Below are positions 35,313 to 42,912 of a stretch of DNA of 64,000 bases, piece after piece (within the stretch, counting starts at the first letter, position 1; each line of letters begins with the position of its first letter). The notes below the pieces were generated by a model, which made no database searches, had not been told where the DNA came from, and worked only from the letters and a program-made list of their open reading frames with translations. The DNA comes from JAGPCK01 sp964535575. Its GTDB lineage: Bacteria; Bacteroidota; Bacteroidia; UKL13-3. Position numbers and translations under genes: made by a program. Location of the stretch: NCBI GenBank assembly GCA_964535575.1, contig CAZHTC010000001.1, forward strand, positions 372,001-436,000, read 5' to 3'.

Positions 35313-36347
35313 ATGAACAATACATCCAATAACCACCGTTTTGATCTGGTGAACATCGTGCACTTCCTTGTTCGCTGGTGGAAAAAAATCATACTGGTAA
35401 CACTGGCCGGAGCGGGTATTTCGGTAGTGGTTGCGCTGCTCTTGCCTCCTAAATTTATGGCGCAGGCAGTGATTTTCCCAACCTCCAACGGATCTTTTGC
35501 CGGTGCCTACCTTTCTGAAATCACTTCTAAAGATAAGGCACAGGACCCGCTGGCTTTTGGTGAGGAAGAACATGCCGAACAATTGCTTCAGATTCTGCAG
35601 TCGGATTTTGTGCGCGGCTCGGTAATTCGTAAATTTAAGCTGATGGAACATTATGAAATTAATCCATCATCTAAAGGAGCCGAATTAAAATTAGCCAAAC
35701 AATATGAAAGTAATGTAAAAGTCAAACGCAATCAATATTCGGCTATAGAGGTAACGGTGCTCGACAAAAATCCGCAATTTGCTGCCGATATAGCGAATGC
35801 CGTTGTAGCATTTGCCGATACCGCCAAACGTGAAATGTTGCGCAGTTACTCGGCCCGCGCCTTTCATGATATGGAGGGCTACCTGAAAGAAAAGGAAGCA
35901 TACATACATATAATTAAAGATTCGCTAAATGCACTGGGCGAAAAAGGAATTATCTCGCCCGATGAGCAGGTGAAAGGTTTAATGGAGCAGGCTGCCATTG
36001 CCGCCTCGCATAACGACCAGCGCACATTAAATTATATTGACGCACGCATTAAATCTATTGGCGCCCTCTCGGGCGATTATTTCCGTTACAACCGGCTCAT
36101 GGTGGAAGAGGCACAGAAGATGGCCGACCTGCGTAAAAAATACGAACAGGCCGGTGCTAATATGAAAACGGAAATTGCTGCCAGCTTTGAAGTTAACCGG
36201 GCTTATCCTCCGGGCGACCGAGCCTTTCCGGTGAGGTGGCTTATTGTGGTAGCTTCTACTCTTGCTACCTTTGTTACTACCTGCCTGGTATTGCTTATTT
36301 ACGAACAACTTTACCTACCGGTTAAACAGCAGCTTGGCAACCAATAA
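35313..36347 (+). CDS. Chain-length determinant (Wzz/PCP-family) protein
   Basis: About 344 residues from the ATG at 35313; an upstream TTG lies inside a promoter element. Two membrane helices flank a periplasmic coiled-coil domain: VRWWKKIILVTLAGAGISVV near the N-terminus and WLIVVASTLATFVTTCLVLL at the C-terminus, preceded by the proline-rich RAYPPGDRAFPVRWL. There is no tyrosine-kinase domain. Wzz-type proteins set the length of exported polysaccharide. The stop codon overlaps the next start as TAATG. Confidence 0.87.
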   Translation: MNNTSNNHRFDLVNIVHFLVRWWKKIILVTLAGAGISVVVALLLPPKFMAQAVIFPTSNGSFAGAYLSEITSKDKAQDPLAFGEEEHAEQLLQILQSDFVRGSVIRKFKLMEHYEINPSSKGAELKLAKQYESNVKVKRNQYSAIEVTVLDKNPQFAADIANAVVAFADTAKREMLRSYSARAFHDMEGYLKEKEAYIHIIKDSLNALGEKGIISPDEQVKGLMEQAAIAASHNDQRTLNYIDARIKSIGALSGDYFRYNRLMVEEAQKMADLRKKYEQAGANMKTEIAASFEVNRAYPPGDRAFPVRWLIVVASTLATFVTTCLVLLIYEQLYLPVKQQLGNQ

Positions 36348-37816
36348 TGCCTGTTGATTTTACCCATCAGTTAAAACATCCGCGCAGCCTGTTGCTTTGG
36401 GCCATGCTGCTTTCGCTGGCCGGCATTGGAACAGGGTATTTCTTTTATGCGCAATTTCCCGAATACAACTGGCTCTTGTTTTTTTTACCGGCTTCGCTGC
36501 TCTTTGTGGTGTTTTTGTTGTTTCGGTCTTTTAATTCGGTTTTCTGGCTGGCCGTTTGCTGCACGCCACTCTCCTTAACCGCCCTAGACACAACGGCCAA
36601 TGTTGGAATAAGTTTACCTAACGAGCCTTTGATTATTATTTTAATGCTCGTTATTCTATTGCGTTTACTTTTTGTTCGCAGCATTGACATAGCCTTGTTA
36701 AAACATCCCATAAGCGTAGGTATCTATCTTTATCTGGGCTGGCTGTTGATTACAACGTGCACCAGTACCATGCCATTGGTTTCATTTAAATTTTTACTTT
36801 CACGTATCTGGTTTATTGTGGTATTTTATTTTTACGGAGTTTCGTTTTCCCGGGAGAAAAAAAATATTTCCCGTTTCATCTGGCTGTATTCACTTCCGCT
36901 GGCGCTCACGGTTATCAATACACTTATACAACATAAAGTAAGCGGTTTTAGCCGAGATGCGGCCTTTTATGTCATGAGTCCGTTTTTTATTGACCACGGA
37001 GTGTATGCCGCCACTATTGCCTTCATGGTTCCTCCGCTGGTTGCCTTGTGGCTAAGCGGCCGCAAAGGCGGACAATCACGAGGTTTGCAACTAACAGCCG
37101 CTTTACTTATTACATTATTTGTAGCGGGTATTTTACTTTCATACACCCGTGCGGCCTGGCTAAGTTTAGCAGCCGCTGCCGCATTGGCAATGGTGATGCT
37201 ACTGCGTATCAGGCTGTGGTTTTTAGTGCTTGCCTCGCTAGTTACAACTGTAGTTTACATCAATTTCAAAGAAGATATAGCGGTAATGCTCTCGCGTAAT
37301 AAACAGGCTTCCGATACGGGATTCGACAGGCAATTTCAATCTATCACCAATATTTCCACCGATAATTCAAATCTGGAGCGCATCAACAGATGGAATTCGG
37401 CTATTGCCATGTTTAAAGAAAAACCACTCACCGGATTCGGGCCCGGAACCTATATTTTTAAATACGCCCCTTACCAGCACTCATCCGACCTTACTCCCAT
37501 CAGTACCAATTTTGGTGACGGAGGAAACTCGCACAGCGAATATTTAAACCCCTTAGCCGAAACCGGACTTCCCGGAATGCTGCTGATTATTTTATTTGTG
37601 TTGCTGCTGTTGCATACCGGAATGAAATTAGTTTATCACGCCCGCATGAAACATGTGAAATGGCTTGCCTGGGGAATTACACTGGGCCTTGTTACCTATT
37701 ACACCCACGGTGTATTAAACAACTATAGTGACTCCGATAAAACGATGGTACTCATTTGGGCCTTTGCAGGTATGCTCGCATCGATGGATGTGTATGGGAA
37801 GAAAAGAAATATCTGA
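36347..37816 (+). CDS. O-antigen ligase / polymerase family membrane protein
   Basis: A 489-residue protein with about 12 membrane helices and the Wzy_C/WaaL-type periplasmic loop between the later helices: FKEKPLTGFGPGTYIFKYAP, then GNSHSEYLNPLAETGLPGML. The conserved Arg/His residues of that loop (SYTRAAWLSL, NSHSEYL) are present. It would polymerise or ligate polysaccharide units from an undecaprenyl carrier. Polymerase and ligase cannot be told apart by sequence alone. It is translationally coupled to the Wzz-like gene. Confidence 0.87.
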   Translation: MPVDFTHQLKHPRSLLLWAMLLSLAGIGTGYFFYAQFPEYNWLLFFLPASLLFVVFLLFRSFNSVFWLAVCCTPLSLTALDTTANVGISLPNEPLIIILMLVILLRLLFVRSIDIALLKHPISVGIYLYLGWLLITTCTSTMPLVSFKFLLSRIWFIVVFYFYGVSFSREKKNISRFIWLYSLPLALTVINTLIQHKVSGFSRDAAFYVMSPFFIDHGVYAATIAFMVPPLVALWLSGRKGGQSRGLQLTAALLITLFVAGILLSYTRAAWLSLAAAAALAMVMLLRIRLWFLVLASLVTTVVYINFKEDIAVMLSRNKQASDTGFDRQFQSITNISTDNSNLERINRWNSAIAMFKEKPLTGFGPGTYIFKYAPYQHSSDLTPISTNFGDGGNSHSEYLNPLAETGLPGMLLIILFVLLLLHTGMKLVYHARMKHVKWLAWGITLGLVTYYTHGVLNNYSDSDKTMVLIWAFAGMLASMDVYGKKRNI

Positions 37817-37817
37817 A

Positions 37818-38087
37818 TTATTTACTGTTATGCTTCATCAACCCCTCTTTAGTAGCTAGGTAATGATAGGCCCGCATATTATCACTGTCGTAAATAAAAC
37901 TTCGCACATATTCGCTTTGTTCGGGATCAAATTTCATGGCAGTTACCAGTTTGTGTTGTATTAATCCGCGCAGGCAATCGGTAATAATATTTTCTGGGGC
38001 ATTAACTTCCTTCACAATATTCTCAAAAGGCTCTACAAAATAAAGAGTCCCCAAAATATCAAATTCAATTGGTGATAAATCATTCAT
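37818..38087 (-). CDS. Small winged-helix-like protein, unknown function
   Basis: About 89 residues from the ATG at 38087, which overlaps the stop of the glycosyltransferase gene as ATGA. An ATG seven codons upstream is less likely. The pattern LSPIEFDILGTLYFVEPFEN, PENIITDCLRGLIQHKLVTA and YHYLATKEGLMKH suggests a winged-helix fold. A DNA-binding role is not established. Its fixed coupling to the glycosyltransferase suggests a job in that pathway. Confidence 0.6.
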   Translation of the reverse strand: MNDLSPIEFDILGTLYFVEPFENIVKEVNAPENIITDCLRGLIQHKLVTAMKFDPEQSEYVRSFIYDSDNMRAYHYLATKEGLMKHNSK

Positions 38088-39232
38088 CGCACATTTCTTC
38101 CTTTCCATTCAAAGGTACCAAACTGTCCGGCAACACCAATATACAACACATACAACACATGCAACGGTTGTGCAGGCAAAAGCCAAATCAATAACGCGGT
38201 GCGTTTAAACATTTTTAAAACACTATATAAAAACATACCCTCGGCAATAATCTTCAGGGTAAAAATAATCAGAAATACTTTGAGCCAGCCGGGATAAAAA
38301 AAACCGGCAACACAAGCGGCCACCAAACTCACGTGATACAAATACACCAGTGCCATGAGCACCGTGATGAGTTTATTATTGTAATGCACACTTTTTGATA
38401 CCCAACGTTTGCGCTGCTGAATAAAACCTTCGGTTTTATGTTGCGGTTCGGTTTGTACCAATGCATTATTGCTTTTCAAAAATCCTACCTGATGCGGATA
38501 CTTTTTAAATACTTTATGCATCAAAAATTCATCATCGCCCGAACTGAGTTGCTCATTGCCACTATAGCCCCCTACCTCTGTAAATACCTGTTTACGGTAA
38601 GCCAGATTAGCTCCGTTGCACATATTGGGAGTACCCATTTTAATAGCTGCTCCTCCAATACCAATTAATCCCAAAAATTCAAGGGCCTGCATTTTTTCAA
38701 ACATATTGGTAAATGAAAACTCAACAGGGCCCGAAACCAACTGCAGGTTATTGCCCTCCATAAATTGCACCATGGTTTTTAACCACTCACGGCTTCGAGT
38801 GCAATCGGCATCAGTGGTAAGAATGATGGTTCCTCCGGCCATAGAAATGGCTTTGGTTATTGCGTGCTTTTTGTACGATTTATCAATCTCATTTTTGTCT
38901 TCGAGTCTTAATAACCGCAAATTAGCTGCCCCAGTCACCAACCGTTTCCCGATGTATTCTTCTACCATTCTTGCGGTATTGTCGGTTGAGTGATCATCGG
39001 CAACAATTACTTCAAAAGCACTTGCATACTGCTGCGCAAATAATCCATCAAGACATTTGGTAATATGTTTTTCTTCGTTGCGCACAGGTACTATTATGGT
39101 ACAAGACGGCAAATGCATTGATTCGCTCTCCCGGGTATCATTCCACACGGGAGTTTTGCGCCAGCCTATATAATGGTAAATAAGAATGGAACTGTAAAAG
39201 CCGCTAAGAAAAATAACTGCCGCAACTATCAT
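38084..39232 (-). CDS. Membrane-associated family 2 glycosyltransferase
   Basis: About 382 residues from the ATG at 39232, which overlaps the upstream stop as ATGA. A longer frame opens at 39310 inside the preceding gene. One N-terminal membrane helix is followed by a GT-A domain: CTIIVPVRNEEKHITKCLDG, VIVADDHSTDNTARM, the DxD-type TTDADCTRS, and the late QQRKRWVSKS, which matches the Q/RxxRW motif of processive transferases. Three or four C-terminal membrane helices follow. The sugar donor is unknown. A polyprenyl- or lipid-linked acceptor is likely. Confidence 0.85.
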   Translation of the reverse strand: MIVAAVIFLSGFYSSILIYHYIGWRKTPVWNDTRESESMHLPSCTIIVPVRNEEKHITKCLDGLFAQQYASAFEVIVADDHSTDNTARMVEEYIGKRLVTGAANLRLLRLEDKNEIDKSYKKHAITKAISMAGGTIILTTDADCTRSREWLKTMVQFMEGNNLQLVSGPVEFSFTNMFEKMQALEFLGLIGIGGAAIKMGTPNMCNGANLAYRKQVFTEVGGYSGNEQLSSGDDEFLMHKVFKKYPHQVGFLKSNNALVQTEPQHKTEGFIQQRKRWVSKSVHYNNKLITVLMALVYLYHVSLVAACVAGFFYPGWLKVFLIIFTLKIIAEGMFLYSVLKMFKRTALLIWLLPAQPLHVLYVLYIGVAGQFGTFEWKGRNVR

Positions 39233-40200
39233 GAATCCGCTTTTAAAAACCGTACCCGCAACAAAAGAATCAGCCCCACGAATGCCGGGAAAATAAGGTT
39301 GATAATCCACAAGCCATAAGCCGATAGTGTTAAACTCACCTCATTGGTTGAGTAGAATGCAAAAAACACAATGGCACTATACCCGCGCAGGCCAATTTCG
39401 GTAAGCGTGGATGTGGGTACAATGGATTGCACCAGAAAAATAACCGGAATTACCTTGAGTGCATCGGCAACCTCCACCTGGGTGCGAAAGGCATACAACA
39501 TAAGCACATACTGAACCGTGAACACGGTGTAACGAATAAGCGAATAACCTAGCAGTATGGTTAAATCGGTATAGGTGTATTGCTCAAACTCTTCGAAATA
39601 ACGGGCATATTTTTTAATGAAAGGGATTCTGCGACTCACCGGTGCAATTAACCAGATATTGTAATAGAGCAACAAAATAAGTCCTACCAGAATTAAACAT
39701 AAAAACACTAAGGTTTGCCTAGCCAGATCCATTTGCGGAAGGATATGTTTCAACTCAACACACAAGCAAATACATCCGGCTACCAGCGTAATGCATAACT
39801 GCGCAAAACTTCCTACCATAGTAGTAAGAGCGGCTTTTACTTTATCATACGTTTCCAAATACACTACACGCCCTGCGTATTCGCCAATGCGATTGGGTGT
39901 AATTAAACTAATGGTGGTTCCGGATAACACGGCTTTAAAAGCCATTCTGAAACCTATTGTTTCTTTACGCTTAATAAGATATTGCCACTTGAGTGCCTCT
40001 ATGCTCCAGTTGGCCACCATAAGCAACACCGTTAATACTACAGCCCAACCGGCCATACCTCCCACACTTTGGCGATACTGGCGATAGAGGTCATCGATAT
40101 TATAGGATACAAATAGTTTGTAATACACATAAGAGCATGTGTAAACCGTGATGAGCAGTTTGACTGCAAGAATAATTACCTTTAGAGGCCTGCGATTCAA
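39229..40200 (-). CDS. Lysylphosphatidylglycerol-synthase-TM-like (UPF0104) membrane protein
   Basis: A membrane protein with seven or eight helices matching the LPG_synthase_TM/UPF0104 family: LSGTTISLITPNRIGEYAGR is its hallmark, followed by ALTTMVGSFAQLCITLVAG and PVIFLVQSIVPTSTLTEIGL. The catalytic domain of MprF is absent, so the role may be lipid flipping. The open frame reaches 40314, overlapping the ruvC promoter region. A TTG at 40200 directly before the first helix is used here, but the start is uncertain. It heads a coupled operon with the glycosyltransferase and winged-helix genes. Confidence 0.75.
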   Translation of the reverse strand: MNRRPLKVIILAVKLLITVYTCSYVYYKLFVSYNIDDLYRQYRQSVGGMAGWAVVLTVLLMVANWSIEALKWQYLIKRKETIGFRMAFKAVLSGTTISLITPNRIGEYAGRVVYLETYDKVKAALTTMVGSFAQLCITLVAGCICLCVELKHILPQMDLARQTLVFLCLILVGLILLLYYNIWLIAPVSRRIPFIKKYARYFEEFEQYTYTDLTILLGYSLIRYTVFTVQYVLMLYAFRTQVEVADALKVIPVIFLVQSIVPTSTLTEIGLRGYSAIVFFAFYSTNEVSLTLSAYGLWIINLIFPAFVGLILLLRVRFLKADS

Positions 40201-40209
40201 AAAATGCGG

Positions 40210-40217
40210 TATTTTCG
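40210..40217 (+). promoter_or_regulatory. Probable -7 element (TATTTTCG) of ruvC
   Basis: TATTTTCG matches TAnnTTTG at 7/8 positions and lies in the divergent region with the UPF0104 gene. The nearest -33-like TTTAG is 24 bases upstream, which is long. It supports a ruvC start downstream of 40217. Confidence 0.4.
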
Positions 40218-40252
40218 CGGGTGAAGTTAGTACAATCAATTCAAAAAATAAG

Positions 40253-40825
40253 TTGCAAAGCCATTCAGCCATTCCGTTTGACCGAATCATACTGGGCATT
40301 GACCCTGGAACCAATATTATGGGTTACGGTTTAATTGGCTGCCATAAAAAAAAGGCAAGCATCATTAGTCTGGGTGTGGTAAAACTCAACCATCTTGAAG
40401 AACATTCGCTGAAGCTTAAACATATTTTTGAACGATGCTTAACTCTTATTGATGAATACCACCCTGATGAAATGGCATTGGAGGCCCCCTTCTTCGGAAA
40501 AAACGTTCAATCCATGCTTAAACTTGGAAGAGCTCAAGGTGTAGCTATGGCAGCCGGGTTATACCGGCAGCTTCCTATTTTTGAATATGCCCCACGTAAA
40601 ATAAAACAATCAATTACCGGCAGCGGAAGTGCCAGCAAGGAACAGGTGGCCACCATGCTTCAAAAGATGTTGCACTTTAAAGAGACCCCTCAATTTTTAG
40701 ATGCTACCGATGGCCTGGCTGCTGCCTATTGCCATTTTTTGCAAAACAATCCGGGAGACACGAATGAAAAAAAGTACTCGGGATGGGCTTCGTTTGTAAA
40801 AAACAATCCGAAAAAATTAAAATAA
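40253..40825 (+). CDS. ruvC: Crossover junction endodeoxyribonuclease RuvC
   Basis: A Holliday-junction resolvase of about 190 residues. Active-site acids are seen in RIILGIDPGTNIMGYG, ALEAPFFGKNVQS and the C-terminal FLDATDGLAAAYCH. No in-frame ATG precedes the first motif in the expected place; upstream ATGs at 40148 and 40151 would add about 35 residues and cross the likely promoter. A TTG at 40253 gives the usual short N-terminus and is preferred with reservation. It cuts recombination intermediates together with RuvAB, which are not in this window. Confidence 0.88.
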   Translation: MQSHSAIPFDRIILGIDPGTNIMGYGLIGCHKKKASIISLGVVKLNHLEEHSLKLKHIFERCLTLIDEYHPDEMALEAPFFGKNVQSMLKLGRAQGVAMAAGLYRQLPIFEYAPRKIKQSITGSGSASKEQVATMLQKMLHFKETPQFLDATDGLAAAYCHFLQNNPGDTNEKKYSGWASFVKNNPKKLK

Positions 40826-40826
40826 C

Positions 40827-41222
40827 TCAGGCAATAAACTTACGGATGGACTGAGCAACGGAAGTCAGTTCTTCAGGAGTTGGCTTTAACTTTGGTTTGG
40901 CAAAATTGATATCGCCTACCTCATTTATGGGAACCAAGTGAATATGGGCATGCGGCACTTCAAGTCCAATTACCGCAACTCCTACTTTTTTGCACGGAAT
41001 TGCTTTGCGAATTGCTTCGGCAACAATTTTTGAGAACAGATGTAATCCGGCAAACTGCTCGTTGTTTAAATCAAAAATATTATCCGTTTCCTGCTTTGGA
41101 ATCACCAGCACGTGGCCGGCCGTAAGCGGAAACACATCTAAAAAAGCAAGGTACTCTTCCGTCTCGGCTATTTTATAACAGGGAATTTCGCCCGAAACAA
41201 TCTTGCTGAATATACTTGCCAT
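40827..41222 (-). CDS. HIT-family (Hint-like) nucleotide hydrolase/transferase
   Basis: 131 residues with the histidine-triad motif HAHIHL (residues 91-96) and the N-terminal FSKIVSGEIPCYKIAETEEY typical of bacterial Hint proteins. These hydrolyse purine nucleoside phosphoramidates. The first Cys of the zinc-type variants is absent. It starts four bases after the greA stop, so it is in the same operon. The protein is found widely, with no pathway fixed by context. Confidence 0.92.
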   Translation of the reverse strand: MASIFSKIVSGEIPCYKIAETEEYLAFLDVFPLTAGHVLVIPKQETDNIFDLNNEQFAGLHLFSKIVAEAIRKAIPCKKVGVAVIGLEVPHAHIHLVPINEVGDINFAKPKLKPTPEELTSVAQSIRKFIA

Positions 41223-41226
41223 GATT

Positions 41227-41703
41227 TTATAAACTTATATCAATTATCTCGAGTTGTATTACTCCGGCAGGAACGGTTACATCTACCACATCACCCAGAG
41301 CTTTTCCCATTAAGGCTGCTCCAATAGGAGATTTGATAGAAATTTTTCCGGCTTTCATATCAGCTTCTTTTTCTGAAACCATAACGTAAACAATCTCTCC
41401 TTTCGTTTTCAGGTTTCTTACTTTCACCTTACTTAATATCATCACCTTGCTGTTGTCGAGCTTGGTTTCGTCTATTACACGCACTTTTGCGAGTTGACTT
41501 TCCATTTGTGAAATACGTGTTGCCAACAGGCTTTGTGCCTCTTTGGCAGCATGATATTCGGCATTCTCTGATAAATCGCCTTTATCGCGTGCTTCGGCTA
41601 TCTGACGGGAGATATAAGGCATCTCCACGCTGCGCAGTTGCTGCAACTCCTTTCTAAAATTGTCGAATCCTTCTTTGGTAAGGTAAATAACTTCGTCTGC
41701 CAT
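41227..41703 (-). CDS. greA: Transcription elongation factor GreA
   Basis: 158 residues. The N-terminal coiled coil (about 1-76) carries the acidic tip in GDLSENAEYHAAKE (D43, E46) that reactivates backtracked RNA polymerase. The C-terminal FKBP-like domain has KISIKSPIGAALMGKALGD. Length matches GreA exactly. It lies just after the strong terminator of the PorV-family gene and is followed by the HIT gene. Confidence 0.94.
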   Translation of the reverse strand: MADEVIYLTKEGFDNFRKELQQLRSVEMPYISRQIAEARDKGDLSENAEYHAAKEAQSLLATRISQMESQLAKVRVIDETKLDNSKVMILSKVKVRNLKTKGEIVYVMVSEKEADMKAGKISIKSPIGAALMGKALGDVVDVTVPAGVIQLEIIDISL

Positions 41704-41727
41704 ATTGTTGTTTCCTGTTTAAGCCAA

Positions 41728-41767
41728 AAAAGAAGAAACGCCTTGCTTGCAAGACGTTTCTTCTTTT
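41728..41767 (-). terminator. Strong terminator after the PorV-family gene
   Basis: AAAAGAAGAAACG (41728-41740) and CGTTTCTTCTTTT (41755-41767) form a perfect 13-bp stem, extended by CTTG/CAAG inside a four-base loop with one mismatch between. On the minus strand a T-run follows. It closes the TonB receptor/large protein/PorV operon 20 bases after its last stop codon. Confidence 0.85.
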
Positions 41768-41786
41768 AACGGTACAAATATATGTA

Positions 41787-42887
41787 TTAATTCGATTTCT
41801 TGCCTGTAAGCAATAAGCGGGCTCCAAAAGTATGCACTCCGTCAAAACGATCGGTAGCACGATATGAATAATCCACTCCGAATTTAGTTCCTGTTTTGTT
41901 AATGGGAATCAATACTCCGAAACCGGCATTAAACCCTGTAAATACGGTTTTGCGCATTTCTTTATCGAACACATCTTTCTCAAAAATAAACCCGCTGCGC
42001 AGCAATACCATTTCTCTCAAACCATATTCAACTCCCAGAATGTACTGGTTGTTTTGAAAAGTATGTGAAGCAAAATTAAATGAAGCGGTAAGGCGGTGAT
42101 TATACTTAGTTGAATCGCGGTCGAGGCGGATATCATAACTTGCTCCCACATTAATAAGCGAAGGAAGGTTGAAGGTAGCTGACCGCTGCTCGGTATTTGA
42201 CGAAAGCCCGGTGGCCACGTTGGTAGTATAAACCGATAACCCGCTTCCTCCGAATTTCATATCGGGACCAATATTGCGTATAGATACCCCGAAGTGAATA
42301 TCTCTTCCTTTAATTTTTGCCATTTTAGGATTGAATGAGGCTTTGTATTGTACACCTGCATCCATGCACAAGCCCTGAGCTTTTACGTCAGTAATGGCTT
42401 CTGAAATGGCGCGCATCATAATTCCACCGTAGATATTTTCGGAGAATTTTTTGGCATAACCCAACCCTACATTTAAAAATTGGGGCGAAAAAGTTCCAAG
42501 TGTAGCATCGGGAGCTTCAGTAGTAGTAATATCAATATCTCCGAAATCCATAGAGAAAACGGAAATTCCGATGACCGAACCCTCGCCTACACGCTGGGCA
42601 AATCCGAAATTATTAATATGAATATCGGCTGTCTTTAAATAATTGGTGCGGCTAAAAACCAGCTCGGTATTATCGGTAAAAGCCAATCCGGCCACATTCA
42701 GGTGGAATGATTCCAGACCTTTTACTTCAGCGCTGTTTGCTCCGCCCAAACCTGAACTTCGCACCCAGGGATTGATAAGTAACTCGGTGGCTCCTGCCTG
42801 CCCTGCACGATCAGGGTTACCTGCCATGGCAACGGGTGAAACACCAAGTGCCAGAGTTGCTGTTAAAACTATATTTCTGATTCTCAT
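41787..42887 (-). CDS. PorV/PorQ-family outer-membrane beta-barrel protein
   Basis: A 366-residue barrel protein. A signal peptide covers about residues 1-22. The N-terminal ELLINPWVRSSGLGGANSAE and the following ESFHLNVAGLAFTDNTELVF block are typical of PorV/PorQ proteins, as is the final aromatic strand. PorV (LptO) is the shuttle that releases T9SS cargo from the SprA translocon and passes it to the attachment complex. Bacteroidota carry several paralogs. This one is in an operon with a giant exported protein and may be dedicated to it; that is an inference. Confidence 0.85.
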   Translation of the reverse strand: MRIRNIVLTATLALGVSPVAMAGNPDRAGQAGATELLINPWVRSSGLGGANSAEVKGLESFHLNVAGLAFTDNTELVFSRTNYLKTADIHINNFGFAQRVGEGSVIGISVFSMDFGDIDITTTEAPDATLGTFSPQFLNVGLGYAKKFSENIYGGIMMRAISEAITDVKAQGLCMDAGVQYKASFNPKMAKIKGRDIHFGVSIRNIGPDMKFGGSGLSVYTTNVATGLSSNTEQRSATFNLPSLINVGASYDIRLDRDSTKYNHRLTASFNFASHTFQNNQYILGVEYGLREMVLLRSGFIFEKDVFDKEMRKTVFTGFNAGFGVLIPINKTGTKFGVDYSYRATDRFDGVHTFGARLLLTGKKSN

Positions 42888-42912
42888 TTCTGTGTTATTT
42901 TCAGGTTAGGTA

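Noticed and set aside
40148..40252. Long N-terminal extension of ruvC from ATG 40148
   Set aside because: It would cross a probable -7 element and the 5' end of the divergent membrane gene, and RuvC proteins normally begin just before the RIILGIDPG motif.
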